Positions 1 to 6,451 of a DNA stretch of 11,676 nucleotides are shown piece after piece. The translations under genes were made by a program, and so were the position numbers. The notes beneath the pieces are model-generated. The model did not search any database. It was not told where the DNA came from and worked only from the letters and a program-made list of their open reading frames with translations. Numbering within the stretch: position 1 is the first letter of the stretch; every line of letters begins with the position of its first letter. Source of the stretch: Pseudomonadota bacterium (GTDB lineage Bacteria; Pseudomonadota; Gammaproteobacteria; Steroidobacterales; Steroidobacteraceae). The DNA is taken from NCBI GenBank assembly GCA_021826035.1, contig JAKBBE010000085.1, forward strand, positions 1 to 11,676, given 5' to 3'.

Positions 1-566
1 CCTACGATGCCAAGGGACTGCTGATCAGCTCCATCGAGGACGAAGATCCGGTGGTGTTCTTCGAGCCGAAGCGCATCTACAACGGACCGTTCGACGGCGA
101 TCCGCACAAGCCCGCGGTGCCCTGGAGTACGCATCCGAAGGGCGAGGTGCCGGACGGGCACTACGCGATTCCGATCGGCAAGGCCCAAGTGGTGCGTCCC
201 GGCAAGGACGTGACGGTGTTGACCTACGGCACCATGGTGCACGTGGCGGAAGCGGCGGTGCGTCTCGCCGAGGTCGACGCCGAAATCATCGACGTGCGCA
301 CCATGGTGCCGCTTGACGTCGATACGCTTTGCACGTCGGTGAGCAAGACCGGGCGTTGCGTGATCGTGCACGAGGCCACCCGTTTCAGCGGTTTCGGCGC
401 GGAGCTGTCGGCCACCGTGCAGGAAGAGTGCTTCTGGCAGCTCGAGGCGCCCATCGCCCGGGTGACCGGCTGGGACACCCCGTATCCACACGCCTTCGAA
501 TGGGATTACTTCCCCGGTCCGGCGCGGATCGTCGCCGCGATCCGCAGCGTGATGGAGGCGCGATGA
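1..566 (+). CDS. bkdA2: Branched-chain 2-oxoacid dehydrogenase E1 beta subunit, 3' part (5' end outside window)
   Basis: Partial gene. The reading frame is open from base 3, so the start lies upstream of the window; 187 C-terminal residues are present. With the E1 alpha subunit, E1 beta carries out thiamine-diphosphate-dependent decarboxylation of the keto acids of Val, Leu and Ile and passes the acyl group to lipoyl-E2 in the cytoplasm. Visible: the end of the pyrimidine-binding transketolase domain (DPVVFFEPKRIYNGPFDG, typical of the branched-chain rather than the pyruvate E1 beta) and the complete C-terminal transketolase domain (VTVLTYGTMVHVAEAA, then VIVHEATRFSGFGAEL and a final VTGWDTPYPH segment). 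The stop overlaps the E2 start as ATGA, so the two are translationally coupled. E1 alpha is expected just upstream. An acetoin or pyruvate E1 beta is the alternative but fits less well. The symbol is by homology; other genomes use bkdB or bkdA2. Confidence 0.9.
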   Translation, partial: YDAKGLLISSIEDEDPVVFFEPKRIYNGPFDGDPHKPAVPWSTHPKGEVPDGHYAIPIGKAQVVRPGKDVTVLTYGTMVHVAEAAVRLAEVDAEIIDVRTMVPLDVDTLCTSVSKTGRCVIVHEATRFSGFGAELSATVQEECFWQLEAPIARVTGWDTPYPHAFEWDYFPGPARIVAAIRSVMEAR

Positions 567-1819
567 GCCGCTACGTCTTCAAACTTCCGGACCTCGGCGA
601 GGGCACCGTGTCGGCCGAAATCGTCGGCTGGCACGTCAAACCCGGCGATACCGTCGAGGAAGAGCAGGTGCTGGTCGAGGTCATGACCGAGAAGGCGGCG
701 GTGGAAGTGCCCTCGCCGGTCGGCGGCAAGGTGATTTCGACCACCGGTGAGCCGGGCGAGATGGTTGCCGTCGGCGCCGAGCTCATCGTGTTCGAAACGG
801 GCGGCGAGCCCACGTCCGCACCGGCCCCGGCCACCGCCGCACCGGCCACGGTTGCTGCGCCCGCCGGCGCTCGAGCACCGCTGCCGCAGGCGCCGCCCGC
901 CGCGGCGCGCGGGCGGGTGATGGCCTCACCGGCGAACCGGCGCCGCGCGCACGAGGCCGGCATCGACCTGCAGCAGGTGCGCGGCAGCGGCCCGCAGGGC
1001 CGCATCCTGCGCGAGGATCTCGAGGCGCACCGACGGGGTGCGCCGCCGGCCGGCTCGTTGCCCGGATTGCCGGCCGCAGCGCACGCGGGCGGCAATCCGC
1101 CGGCAGCCTCGGCCCCGACTGAAGAGATCAAAGTCATCGGGTTGCGGCGCCTGATCGCCCAGCGCATGAGCGATGCGAAGCGCAACATCCCGCACTTCGC
1201 GTACGTCGAAGAGATCGATGTCAGTGAACTCGAGGGGCTGCGCCGGCACCTGAACGGCCGCGTCGCCGCCGGGGAGCCGGCGCTGACGTACCTGCCATTT
1301 CTCGTGGTGGCGCTGGTGCGCGTGCTGCAGGACTTCCCGCAGTGCAATGCGCACTACGATGCCGAGCGGGGCGTGATCATCCGTCACCGCGCGGTGCACG
1401 TGGGCGTGGCCACCCAAACGCCGGACGGATTGAAGGTGCCCGTGGTGCGCCACGCCGAGCAGCGCTCGCTGTGGGGCATCGCCGCGGAGATGCGGCGCGT
1501 GACCGAAGGGGCGCGCACCAACAAGGCGACCCGCGATGAGCTGACCGGTTCGACCATCACGCTCACCAGTCTCGGCAAGCTCGGCGGCATCGTCAGCACG
1601 CCGATCATCAATGCCCCGGAGGTTGCGATCCTCGGGGTGAATCGCGCGGTCGATCGCCCCATGGTCGTCGACGGAGCGGTCACGGTGCGCCGGATGATGA
1701 ACCTCTCCTCGTCGTTCGATCACCGGTTCGTCGACGGTTACGACGCGGCCGCCATGATCCAGGCGATGAAGGAGCTGATCGAGCACCCGGCGATGATCTT
1801 CATGCACGCGAAGGACTGA
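563..1819 (+). CDS. bkdB: Dihydrolipoamide acyltransferase (E2) of branched-chain 2-oxoacid dehydrogenase
   Basis: E2 core of the Bkd complex, 418 residues: it accepts the acyl group from E1 on its lipoyl arm and transfers it to CoA, giving isobutyryl-, isovaleryl- or 2-methylbutyryl-CoA. Domains in order: one lipoyl domain (about 1-80) with the lipoyl lysine K44 in MTEKAAVEVPSP; an Ala/Pro-rich hinge (82-118); a peripheral subunit (E3)-binding domain (about 120-156, ASPANRRRAHEAGIDL then GSGPQGRILREDL); a second hinge; and the catalytic acyltransferase domain (about 190-418) with the active-site DHRFVDG, H387 and D391. Start: ATG at 563 overlaps the E1 beta stop and has GGAGG four bases upstream, and the protein begins directly with the lipoyl domain; the longer open frame to 329 runs inside E1 beta and adds nothing family-like. 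No E3 (lpd) gene follows, so E3 must be encoded elsewhere. The stop is one base from the stop of the convergent regulator gene. Confidence 0.93.
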   Translation: MSRYVFKLPDLGEGTVSAEIVGWHVKPGDTVEEEQVLVEVMTEKAAVEVPSPVGGKVISTTGEPGEMVAVGAELIVFETGGEPTSAPAPATAAPATVAAPAGARAPLPQAPPAAARGRVMASPANRRRAHEAGIDLQQVRGSGPQGRILREDLEAHRRGAPPAGSLPGLPAAAHAGGNPPAASAPTEEIKVIGLRRLIAQRMSDAKRNIPHFAYVEEIDVSELEGLRRHLNGRVAAGEPALTYLPFLVVALVRVLQDFPQCNAHYDAERGVIIRHRAVHVGVATQTPDGLKVPVVRHAEQRSLWGIAAEMRRVTEGARTNKATRDELTGSTITLTSLGKLGGIVSTPIINAPEVAILGVNRAVDRPMVVDGAVTVRRMMNLSSSFDHRFVDGYDAAAMIQAMKELIEHPAMIFMHAKD

Positions 1820-1820
1820 A

Positions 1821-3371
1821 TCAGCGCGGCGCACCGAGGATCTCGGCGCGCACATCGTCGATTTCCCGGGCGCGCGACGGCCGCAGCTGCGCGCCCGCGC
1901 AGCGATCGGGCCGCGGGCAGCGCGAGCTGCGCGGGCAGATCAGGTGCGCCGGTCGCTCGAGTGCCGTGTCGATCCAAGCGATATTCAGCACGTTGGCGAC
2001 GGCCTGTAGCGCTGCCTTGGCGCTGCGCGGGGGCGGGGCCTCCCCGCCCCCGCGCGTGCAGGCGGCGTGGATCGCCGCGGTGATCTCCTGGCTCGAGACC
2101 CCATTGGCGTCCAGTGCCGGCGCCAGATCGACCCCGACCGACAGCACATGCGGGTTGCCCGCCATGTCGCGCACCCGCCGCGAGTGACAGCAGTAGAGCA
2201 GCGCACGCTCGCCATCGCGCAGCACCGAGATCTGCGATCCGCTGTCGCCTTCGCTGTCGAGCATGCGGAACACCGCCCAGTTCGGGCACGGGTCGCTCAC
2301 TTGCGCGAGGTTGCCCCAGGGCAGGGGGATACCGTTGCCGCGGTACACCGCGCGCAGGTAGCCCGGGGGATAGGCATCGAAGAAATGCCAGTATGGATAC
2401 GGCGAGACCTTCGTCATGCGGCGCATGATGACCGCGGGCGTCAACTCGAGCCACGCGCTGCTCTCGACACGGTAGCGCTCGCGCGCCAGGAAGCGCCGGA
2501 ACGGCACGCGCGGCGCGAGCAGCGCGCCGGCGAAGAAGCTGCACTCGAAGTCGCGCCAGGCGTGCAGGACGTCCTTGGCGTTCATGCCGGCGGCCGAGGC
2601 GCCCTCCGGGCTGCCGCCCATCTCCCCACCGGTGGCGTGTGCAGACTTCAGGCCGTCGCCACCGTGCAGCACCTTGTGAGCAATGTGTGCGGCCAGATCG
2701 AACTTCAAACGCGCCGGATCGGCCTGCAGCGCGCGATTGGCGTAGATGAATCGTGGCGACTCGAAGAACGAGCGCACGACGCTGCGCACCTCGCGGTCCT
2801 TGTCGCGCGCCAGCAGCGCCTTGCGCTCGAACCAGCGGATCTCCAGGCCATGCCGGCGCGTCAGGCGCATCAGGTCCTCGACGCTGAGCGGAAACTGACG
2901 CTCGCCCACCTCTTCGGCGGCGCGCTCGAGGTCCGGGAAGTCGTTGCGGGAGAATTCCTGGTGCGTGCGAATCAGCAGGTGGGCAAACTGCCGCCCGCTG
3001 GTGCCGGTCTGCTGCAGCAGTTCCGGGATCGCCGCCTGCAGGACTTCCTTGGAGAACAGAAACGCGGGCTCCAACGGCACCTTGGCCGCGCCGCCGGCCG
3101 GCGCCGAGAGCGGCACGAGCTCCGCGCTGCTGCTTTCGTCGAGGAACCAGCTCGGATCGCGCTGGAACACCAGCGCCAGCAGCTCGAGCAATTCCGCGGA
3201 GGGAACCCGCTTGCCACTCTCGATCATGCTGAGGTACGACACCGAGGGCGCACGCTCGGCGTCGCGCTGAATGCAGCGCGAGGACAGCTCCTCGAGCGTC
3301 AGGCCGTTGCGTTTGCGCAATTCGCGCAGTTTTGCCCCGAGAAAATGGCCTTTGCGCAGCAGCGGCGACAT
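1821..3371 (-). CDS. XRE-family short-chain fatty acyl-CoA regulator (ScfR; RamB/PrpR/PccR-like)
   Basis: Predicted DNA-binding regulator of acetyl-CoA and propionyl-CoA metabolism, 516 residues. An XRE helix-turn-helix lies at about 12-70 (LGAKLRELRKRNGLTLEELS and SVSYLSMIESGKRVPS). An IrrE/ImmA-like middle region has FDLAAHIAHKVLH at 224-236, then ECSFFAGALLAPRVPFRRFL. A DUF2083-like C-terminal part (about 300-415) includes PYPYWHFFDAYPPG, DPCPNWAVFRML and AGNPH. A tail carries C479, C485 and C491; C362, C394 and C395 lie upstream. Known family members (RamB, mycobacterial PrpR, Rhodobacter PccR) control glyoxylate-shunt, methylcitrate or propionyl-CoA genes, and PrpR has been reported to bind CoA and an Fe-S cluster (from memory). 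Divergent transcription from aceB makes control of aceBA, and possibly prp, the natural inference. Start: ATG at 3371 with AGGT six bases upstream. Oddities: the HExxH position reads AHxxH, so peptidase activity is unlikely; the gene contains a perfect GC-only hairpin at 2025-2055. Confidence 0.85.
   Translation of the reverse strand: MSPLLRKGHFLGAKLRELRKRNGLTLEELSSRCIQRDAERAPSVSYLSMIESGKRVPSAELLELLALVFQRDPSWFLDESSSAELVPLSAPAGGAAKVPLEPAFLFSKEVLQAAIPELLQQTGTSGRQFAHLLIRTHQEFSRNDFPDLERAAEEVGERQFPLSVEDLMRLTRRHGLEIRWFERKALLARDKDREVRSVVRSFFESPRFIYANRALQADPARLKFDLAAHIAHKVLHGGDGLKSAHATGGEMGGSPEGASAAGMNAKDVLHAWRDFECSFFAGALLAPRVPFRRFLARERYRVESSAWLELTPAVIMRRMTKVSPYPYWHFFDAYPPGYLRAVYRGNGIPLPWGNLAQVSDPCPNWAVFRMLDSEGDSGSQISVLRDGERALLYCCHSRRVRDMAGNPHVLSVGVDLAPALDANGVSSQEITAAIHAACTRGGGEAPPPRSAKAALQAVANVLNIAWIDTALERPAHLICPRSSRCPRPDRCAGAQLRPSRAREIDDVRAEILGAPR
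1829..1851 (+). terminator. Possible hairpin terminator of the E1beta-E2 transcript
   Basis: Ten bases after the E2 stop, GCGC-A-CCGAG / GAT / CTCGG-C-GCGC can form a nine-pair stem with one A-C mismatch and a three-base loop. There is no T-run, and the sequence lies inside the last codons of the convergent regulator, so amino acid coding may explain it. It is the only candidate close to the E2 end, because the convergent stops leave no intergenic space. Confidence 0.3.
2025..2055. repeat. Perfect 14-bp GC-only inverted repeat inside the regulator gene
   Basis: Left arm 2025-2038 (GCGCGGGGGCGGGG) is exactly complementary to right arm 2042-2055 (CCCCGCCCCCGCGC), with the three-base spacer CCT. 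It encodes about residues 440-449 of the regulator, RGGGEAPPPR, a low-complexity linker between the DUF2083-like core and the Cys-rich tail. An RNA hairpin here would be very stable on either strand. No T-run follows on either side, so it is not a classical terminator. Confidence 0.9.
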
Positions 3372-3412
3372 GGTGGCACCTGGGCGGAATGCGCGGACAC
3401 GATGCCCGCATC

Positions 3413-3432
3413 TGTGAAATTAACAATGTGAA
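3413..3432 (+). promoter_or_regulatory. Direct repeat TGTGAA, possible operator half-sites
   Basis: TGTGAA occurs at 3413-3418 and 3427-3432, 14 bases apart, within and next to the two overlapping promoters. The same hexamer recurs upstream of prpC at 11635-11640. A site for the adjacent ScfR-type regulator is an inference; I do not see the TTTGCAAA-like motif I recall for actinobacterial members. Confidence 0.3.
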
Positions 3433-3446
3433 GTTTCTATAGTCAA
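3419..3446 (-). promoter_or_regulatory. Candidate promoter of the ScfR-type regulator gene
   Basis: Read on the minus strand: -35 TTGACT (3446-3441, five of six consensus bases), 16-base spacer, -10 GTTAAT (3424-3419, four of six). The predicted start near 3412 leaves a leader of about 40 bases to the ATG at 3371. It lies on top of the aceB promoter candidate. Judged by eye only. Confidence 0.45.
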
Positions 3447-3448
3447 AT
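3420..3448 (+). promoter_or_regulatory. Candidate promoter of aceBA
   Basis: -35 TTAACA (3420-3425, five of six), 17-base spacer, -10 TCAAAT (3443-3448, four of six), in an AT-rich island within otherwise GC-rich DNA. The predicted start near 3455 gives a short leader. The nearby TATAGT at 3438-3443 looks better as a -10 alone but lacks a correctly spaced -35. Confidence 0.45.
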
Positions 3449-3466
3449 TCTTCAGAACCTGGGGCT

Positions 3467-5110
3467 ATGCTCATTCCCATGAACACCGCAGCCCCAACCC
3501 GATCGATCCAGTCCCCGGTGGCGCAGAGCGACACGCCCGCCTTGCGGGTCGCTCCCATCGGCATTGCGCGCGCCACGGAAGTGCTCACGCCCGGTGCGCT
3601 GGAATTGCTTGCGCGGTTGCACCGCAGCTTCAATCCGCGCCGGTGCGAGCTGCTCGAGGCGCGCGCACGCCGTCAGCGTGAATTCGACAGCGGTGTGCTG
3701 CCGGATTTCCTGCCGCAGACCGAGGCGGTGCGCCGTGCAGACTGGCGCATTGCACGAGTGCCGCACGACCTGGTGGATCGGCGCGTGGAGATCACCGGGC
3801 CGGTCGAGCGCAAAATGATCATCAACGCGCTGAATGCGCCGGTGTGCGCGTTCATGGCGGACTTCGAGGACTCCTGCAGTCCGACCTGGCACAACCTGAT
3901 CCAGGGGCAGATCAACCTCGCCGACGCCATCGACGCGACCATCAGCTACGTGGATCCGGTGAGCGGCAAGGCGTACCGGCTCGGTGAGCGGCGCGCGACG
4001 CTGATCGTGCGGCCGCGTGGCTGGCATCTGCCGGAGAAGCACGTGAGCATCGATGGCGGGCCGGTGTCCGGCGCGCTGTTCGATTTTGCTCTCTACCTGG
4101 TGCGCAACCACGCAGGGCTCGCGCGCGCCGGCACCGGGCCGTACTTCTATCTGCCGAAGCTCGAAAGTCACCTCGAGGCGCGGCTGTGGGCCGAGGTGTT
4201 CGCGGCGGCCGAGACGGCGCTCGGGCTCGAGCACGGCACGATCAAGGTCACCGTGCTGATCGAGACACTGCCGGCGGCGTTCGAGATGGACGAGATTCTC
4301 TTCGAGCTGCGCGATTACATCGTCGGCCTGAACTGCGGTCGCTGGGACTACATCTTCAGCTTCATCAAGAAACTGCGCGCGCGCCGCGAGTGCGTCCTGC
4401 CTGATCGCGCGCAGGTGACGATGGAGCGACATTTCTTGAAGTCCTACGGGGATCTGCTCATCCGCACCTGCCACCGCCGCGGCGCGCATGCCATGGGCGG
4501 CATGGCGGCGCAGATTCCGGTGCGCGATGCGCAGGCGAACGCCCTCGCCATGGAGCGGGTCCGCGCCGACAAGCTGCGCGAGGCGAGGGCCGGGCACGAC
4601 GGGACCTGGATCGCCCACCCGGGACTCGCGCCGGTGGCGCGCGCGGCATTCGATGCGCTGATGCACGGCCCGAACCAGTTGGGCGTCGCCCGTGAGGACG
4701 TGCGTGTGCGCCGCGAAGATCTGCTGCGCGTGCCCGCCGGGGACATCACCGAGGAGGGTGTGCGCACCAACATCCGGGTGGGCGTGCAGTACCTGGAGGC
4801 GTGGCTGCGCGGCAACGGCTGCGTGCCGCTCTACAACCTCATGGAAGATGCCGCCACGGCCGAGATCTGCCGCGCGCAGCTGTGGCAGTGGCTGCGCCAC
4901 GGCGCCCGCACGAGTGACGGTGTGCCCCTGACGGCGCCGCGCCTGGAGCGGCTGTTCGCCGAGGAACTCGAGCGCATCCACGCCGAAGTCGGCCCGGGGC
5001 GCCTGCTCGAGGGCGTCTTCCCGAGCGCAGCGCGGCTGATGCAACAGATGATCGTGCAGGACTCGTTCGATGAATTTCTCACGCTACCGGCCTATGAACT
5101 GATCGACTGA
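3467..5110 (+). CDS. aceB: Malate synthase A
   Basis: Condenses glyoxylate with acetyl-CoA to malate, the second glyoxylate-shunt step, in the cytoplasm. 547 residues, against about 533 for the E. coli enzyme, and alignable with it along nearly its whole length. Marks: RRVEITGPVERKM (105-117), MADFEDS (130-136), RPRGWHLPEKHV (182-193) with the expected catalytic R184, VLIETLPAAFEMDEIL (263-278) with E266, LNCGRWDYIFSFIK (288-301), GMAAQIP (345-351) and NLMEDAATAEI (458-468), where D461 is the predicted catalytic base. It is the short MSA form, not the long MSG (GlcB). Start uncertain: ATG 3467 has GGGG only two bases upstream; the in-frame ATG at 3479 lacks a close ribosome site but suits the predicted transcript start. 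First gene of aceB-aceA-oxygenase; aceA starts 18 bases after the stop. No aceK (isocitrate dehydrogenase kinase) follows. Confidence 0.97.
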   Translation: MLIPMNTAAPTRSIQSPVAQSDTPALRVAPIGIARATEVLTPGALELLARLHRSFNPRRCELLEARARRQREFDSGVLPDFLPQTEAVRRADWRIARVPHDLVDRRVEITGPVERKMIINALNAPVCAFMADFEDSCSPTWHNLIQGQINLADAIDATISYVDPVSGKAYRLGERRATLIVRPRGWHLPEKHVSIDGGPVSGALFDFALYLVRNHAGLARAGTGPYFYLPKLESHLEARLWAEVFAAAETALGLEHGTIKVTVLIETLPAAFEMDEILFELRDYIVGLNCGRWDYIFSFIKKLRARRECVLPDRAQVTMERHFLKSYGDLLIRTCHRRGAHAMGGMAAQIPVRDAQANALAMERVRADKLREARAGHDGTWIAHPGLAPVARAAFDALMHGPNQLGVAREDVRVRREDLLRVPAGDITEEGVRTNIRVGVQYLEAWLRGNGCVPLYNLMEDAATAEICRAQLWQWLRHGARTSDGVPLTAPRLERLFAEELERIHAEVGPGRLLEGVFPSAARLMQQMIVQDSFDEFLTLPAYELID

Positions 5111-5128
5111 CGCCCTGGAGGACTGAGT

Positions 5129-6427
5129 ATGAGATCTGATGACCTGTTGCCGAGCGCACAAGAGCTGCGCCGGTCGTGGCAAGACTCCCCCCGCTGGCGT
5201 GGCATCGAGCGCGCCTATCAGCCCGAGGATGTGGTGCGCCTGCGCGGCACGATCGCCGTCGAGCACTCCCTGGCGCGCCTGACCGCCGAGAAACTCTGGC
5301 GGATGCTGAACGAGCGCCCGTTCGTCAACGCCCTCGGCGCGCTCACCGGCAATCAGGCGATGCAGCAGGTCAAGGCCGGGCTCGATGCCATCTACCTCTC
5401 GGGCTGGCAGGTGGCCGCCGACGCCAACCTCTCCGGGCAGATGTATCCCGATCAGTCGCTGTACCCGAGCGACTCGGTGCCCGCGGTCGTGCGACGCATC
5501 AACTCAACGCTGCGGCGCGCGGACCAGATTCATCATGCGGAAGGCAACGACAGCACCGATTGGTTGAAACCGATCATTGCCGATGCCGAGGCCGGCTTCG
5601 GCGGGGTGCTGAACGCCTTCGAGCTGATGAAACAGCTGATCGAGGCGGGCGCGGCCGGCGCGCATTTCGAAGACCAGCTGTCCTCGGCGAAGAAGTGCGG
5701 ACACATGGGCGGTAAAGTGCTCGTCCCGACCCAGGAGGCGATCAACAAGCTGCTCGCCGCTCGGCTCGCCGCCGATGTGTGCAACGTGCCGACCGTGCTG
5801 GTGGCGCGGACCGATGCCGAAGGGGCCAAGCTCCTCACCGCCGATGTGGATGAGCGCGACCGGCCGTTCATCGATACGGCGCGCGGTCGCACCGCCGAAG
5901 GGTTCTGCCACGTCCGCGCCGGACTCGACCAGGCGATTGCTCGCGGGCTCGCGTATGCGCCCTATGCCGACCTGGTGTGGTGCGAGACGGCCAAGCCGGA
6001 TCTGGAGGAGGCGCGCCGCTTCGCCGAAGCGCTGCACCAGCGCTTCCCCGGCAAGCTGCTCGCGTACAACTGCTCGCCGTCGTTCAACTGGAAGCGAAAG
6101 CTCGATGACGGGACCATCGCGCGCTTCCAGCGCGAGCTCGGTGCCATGGGTTATCGGTTCCAGTTCATCACCCTGGCGGGGTTCCATGCGCTGAACTTCT
6201 CGATGTTCGAGCTGGCCCGCGGCTACCGCGATCGACAGATGAGCGCCTACGTCGAGCTGCAGGAGGCGGAGTTCGCGGCCGAGCGCCACGGCTACAGCGC
6301 GACGCGCCATCAGCGCGAAGTCGGCGCCGGGTACTTCGATGAGCTGACCCAGGCGATCACCGGCGGGACGTCCTCGCTCGAGGCGCTCGTCGGCAGCACG
6401 GAGGTGCAGCAGTTCGCCACCGGGTGA
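5129..6427 (+). CDS. aceA: Isocitrate lyase
   Basis: Cleaves isocitrate to succinate and glyoxylate, the first glyoxylate-shunt step. 432 residues, close to the 434 of the E. coli enzyme. Visible: [20 protein letters not shown] (91-110), [12 protein letters not shown] (148-159) for metal binding, the active-site KKCGHMGGK (188-196) with catalytic C190, [10 protein letters not shown] (224-233), [11 protein letters not shown] (311-321) and [11 protein letters not shown] (346-356). The KKCGHMGG form and the length separate it from the methylisocitrate lyase PrpB, also present in this window. Start: ATG 5129 with GGAGG (5117-5121) seven bases upstream. It lies 18 bases after aceB and 24 bases before the oxygenase gene, so co-transcription from the aceB promoter is likely. 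Confidence 0.97.
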   Translation: MRSDDLLPSAQELRRSWQDSPRWRGIERAYQPEDVVRLRGTIAVEHSLARLTAEKLWRMLNERPFVNALGALTGNQAMQQVKAGLDAIYLSGWQVAADANLSGQMYPDQSLYPSDSVPAVVRRINSTLRRADQIHHAEGNDSTDWLKPIIADAEAGFGGVLNAFELMKQLIEAGAAGAHFEDQLSSAKKCGHMGGKVLVPTQEAINKLLAARLAADVCNVPTVLVARTDAEGAKLLTADVDERDRPFIDTARGRTAEGFCHVRAGLDQAIARGLAYAPYADLVWCETAKPDLEEARRFAEALHQRFPGKLLAYNCSPSFNWKRKLDDGTIARFQRELGAMGYRFQFITLAGFHALNFSMFELARGYRDRQMSAYVELQEAEFAAERHGYSATRHQREVGAGYFDELTQAITGGTSSLEALVGSTEVQQFATG

Positions 6428-6451
6428 GCGCCGGGCCGATATACTTGCCGG

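Noticed and set aside
329..562. N-terminal extension of E2
   Set aside because: It lies inside E1 beta in another frame; the lipoyl domain begins right at the ATG at 563.
2067..3431. Long open frame (454 codons) antisense to the regulator gene
   Set aside because: Shadow of a GC-rich gene: His/Arg/Gln/Ala-rich product with no family resemblance, while the minus-strand protein has clear domains.
3438..3443. TATAGT as the aceB -10 box
   Set aside because: No -35-like hexamer lies 16-18 bases upstream; TTAACA with TCAAAT fits better.
3452..5044. 530-codon frame antisense to aceB
   Set aside because: AceB matches its family along its full length; the antisense frame shows no motif.
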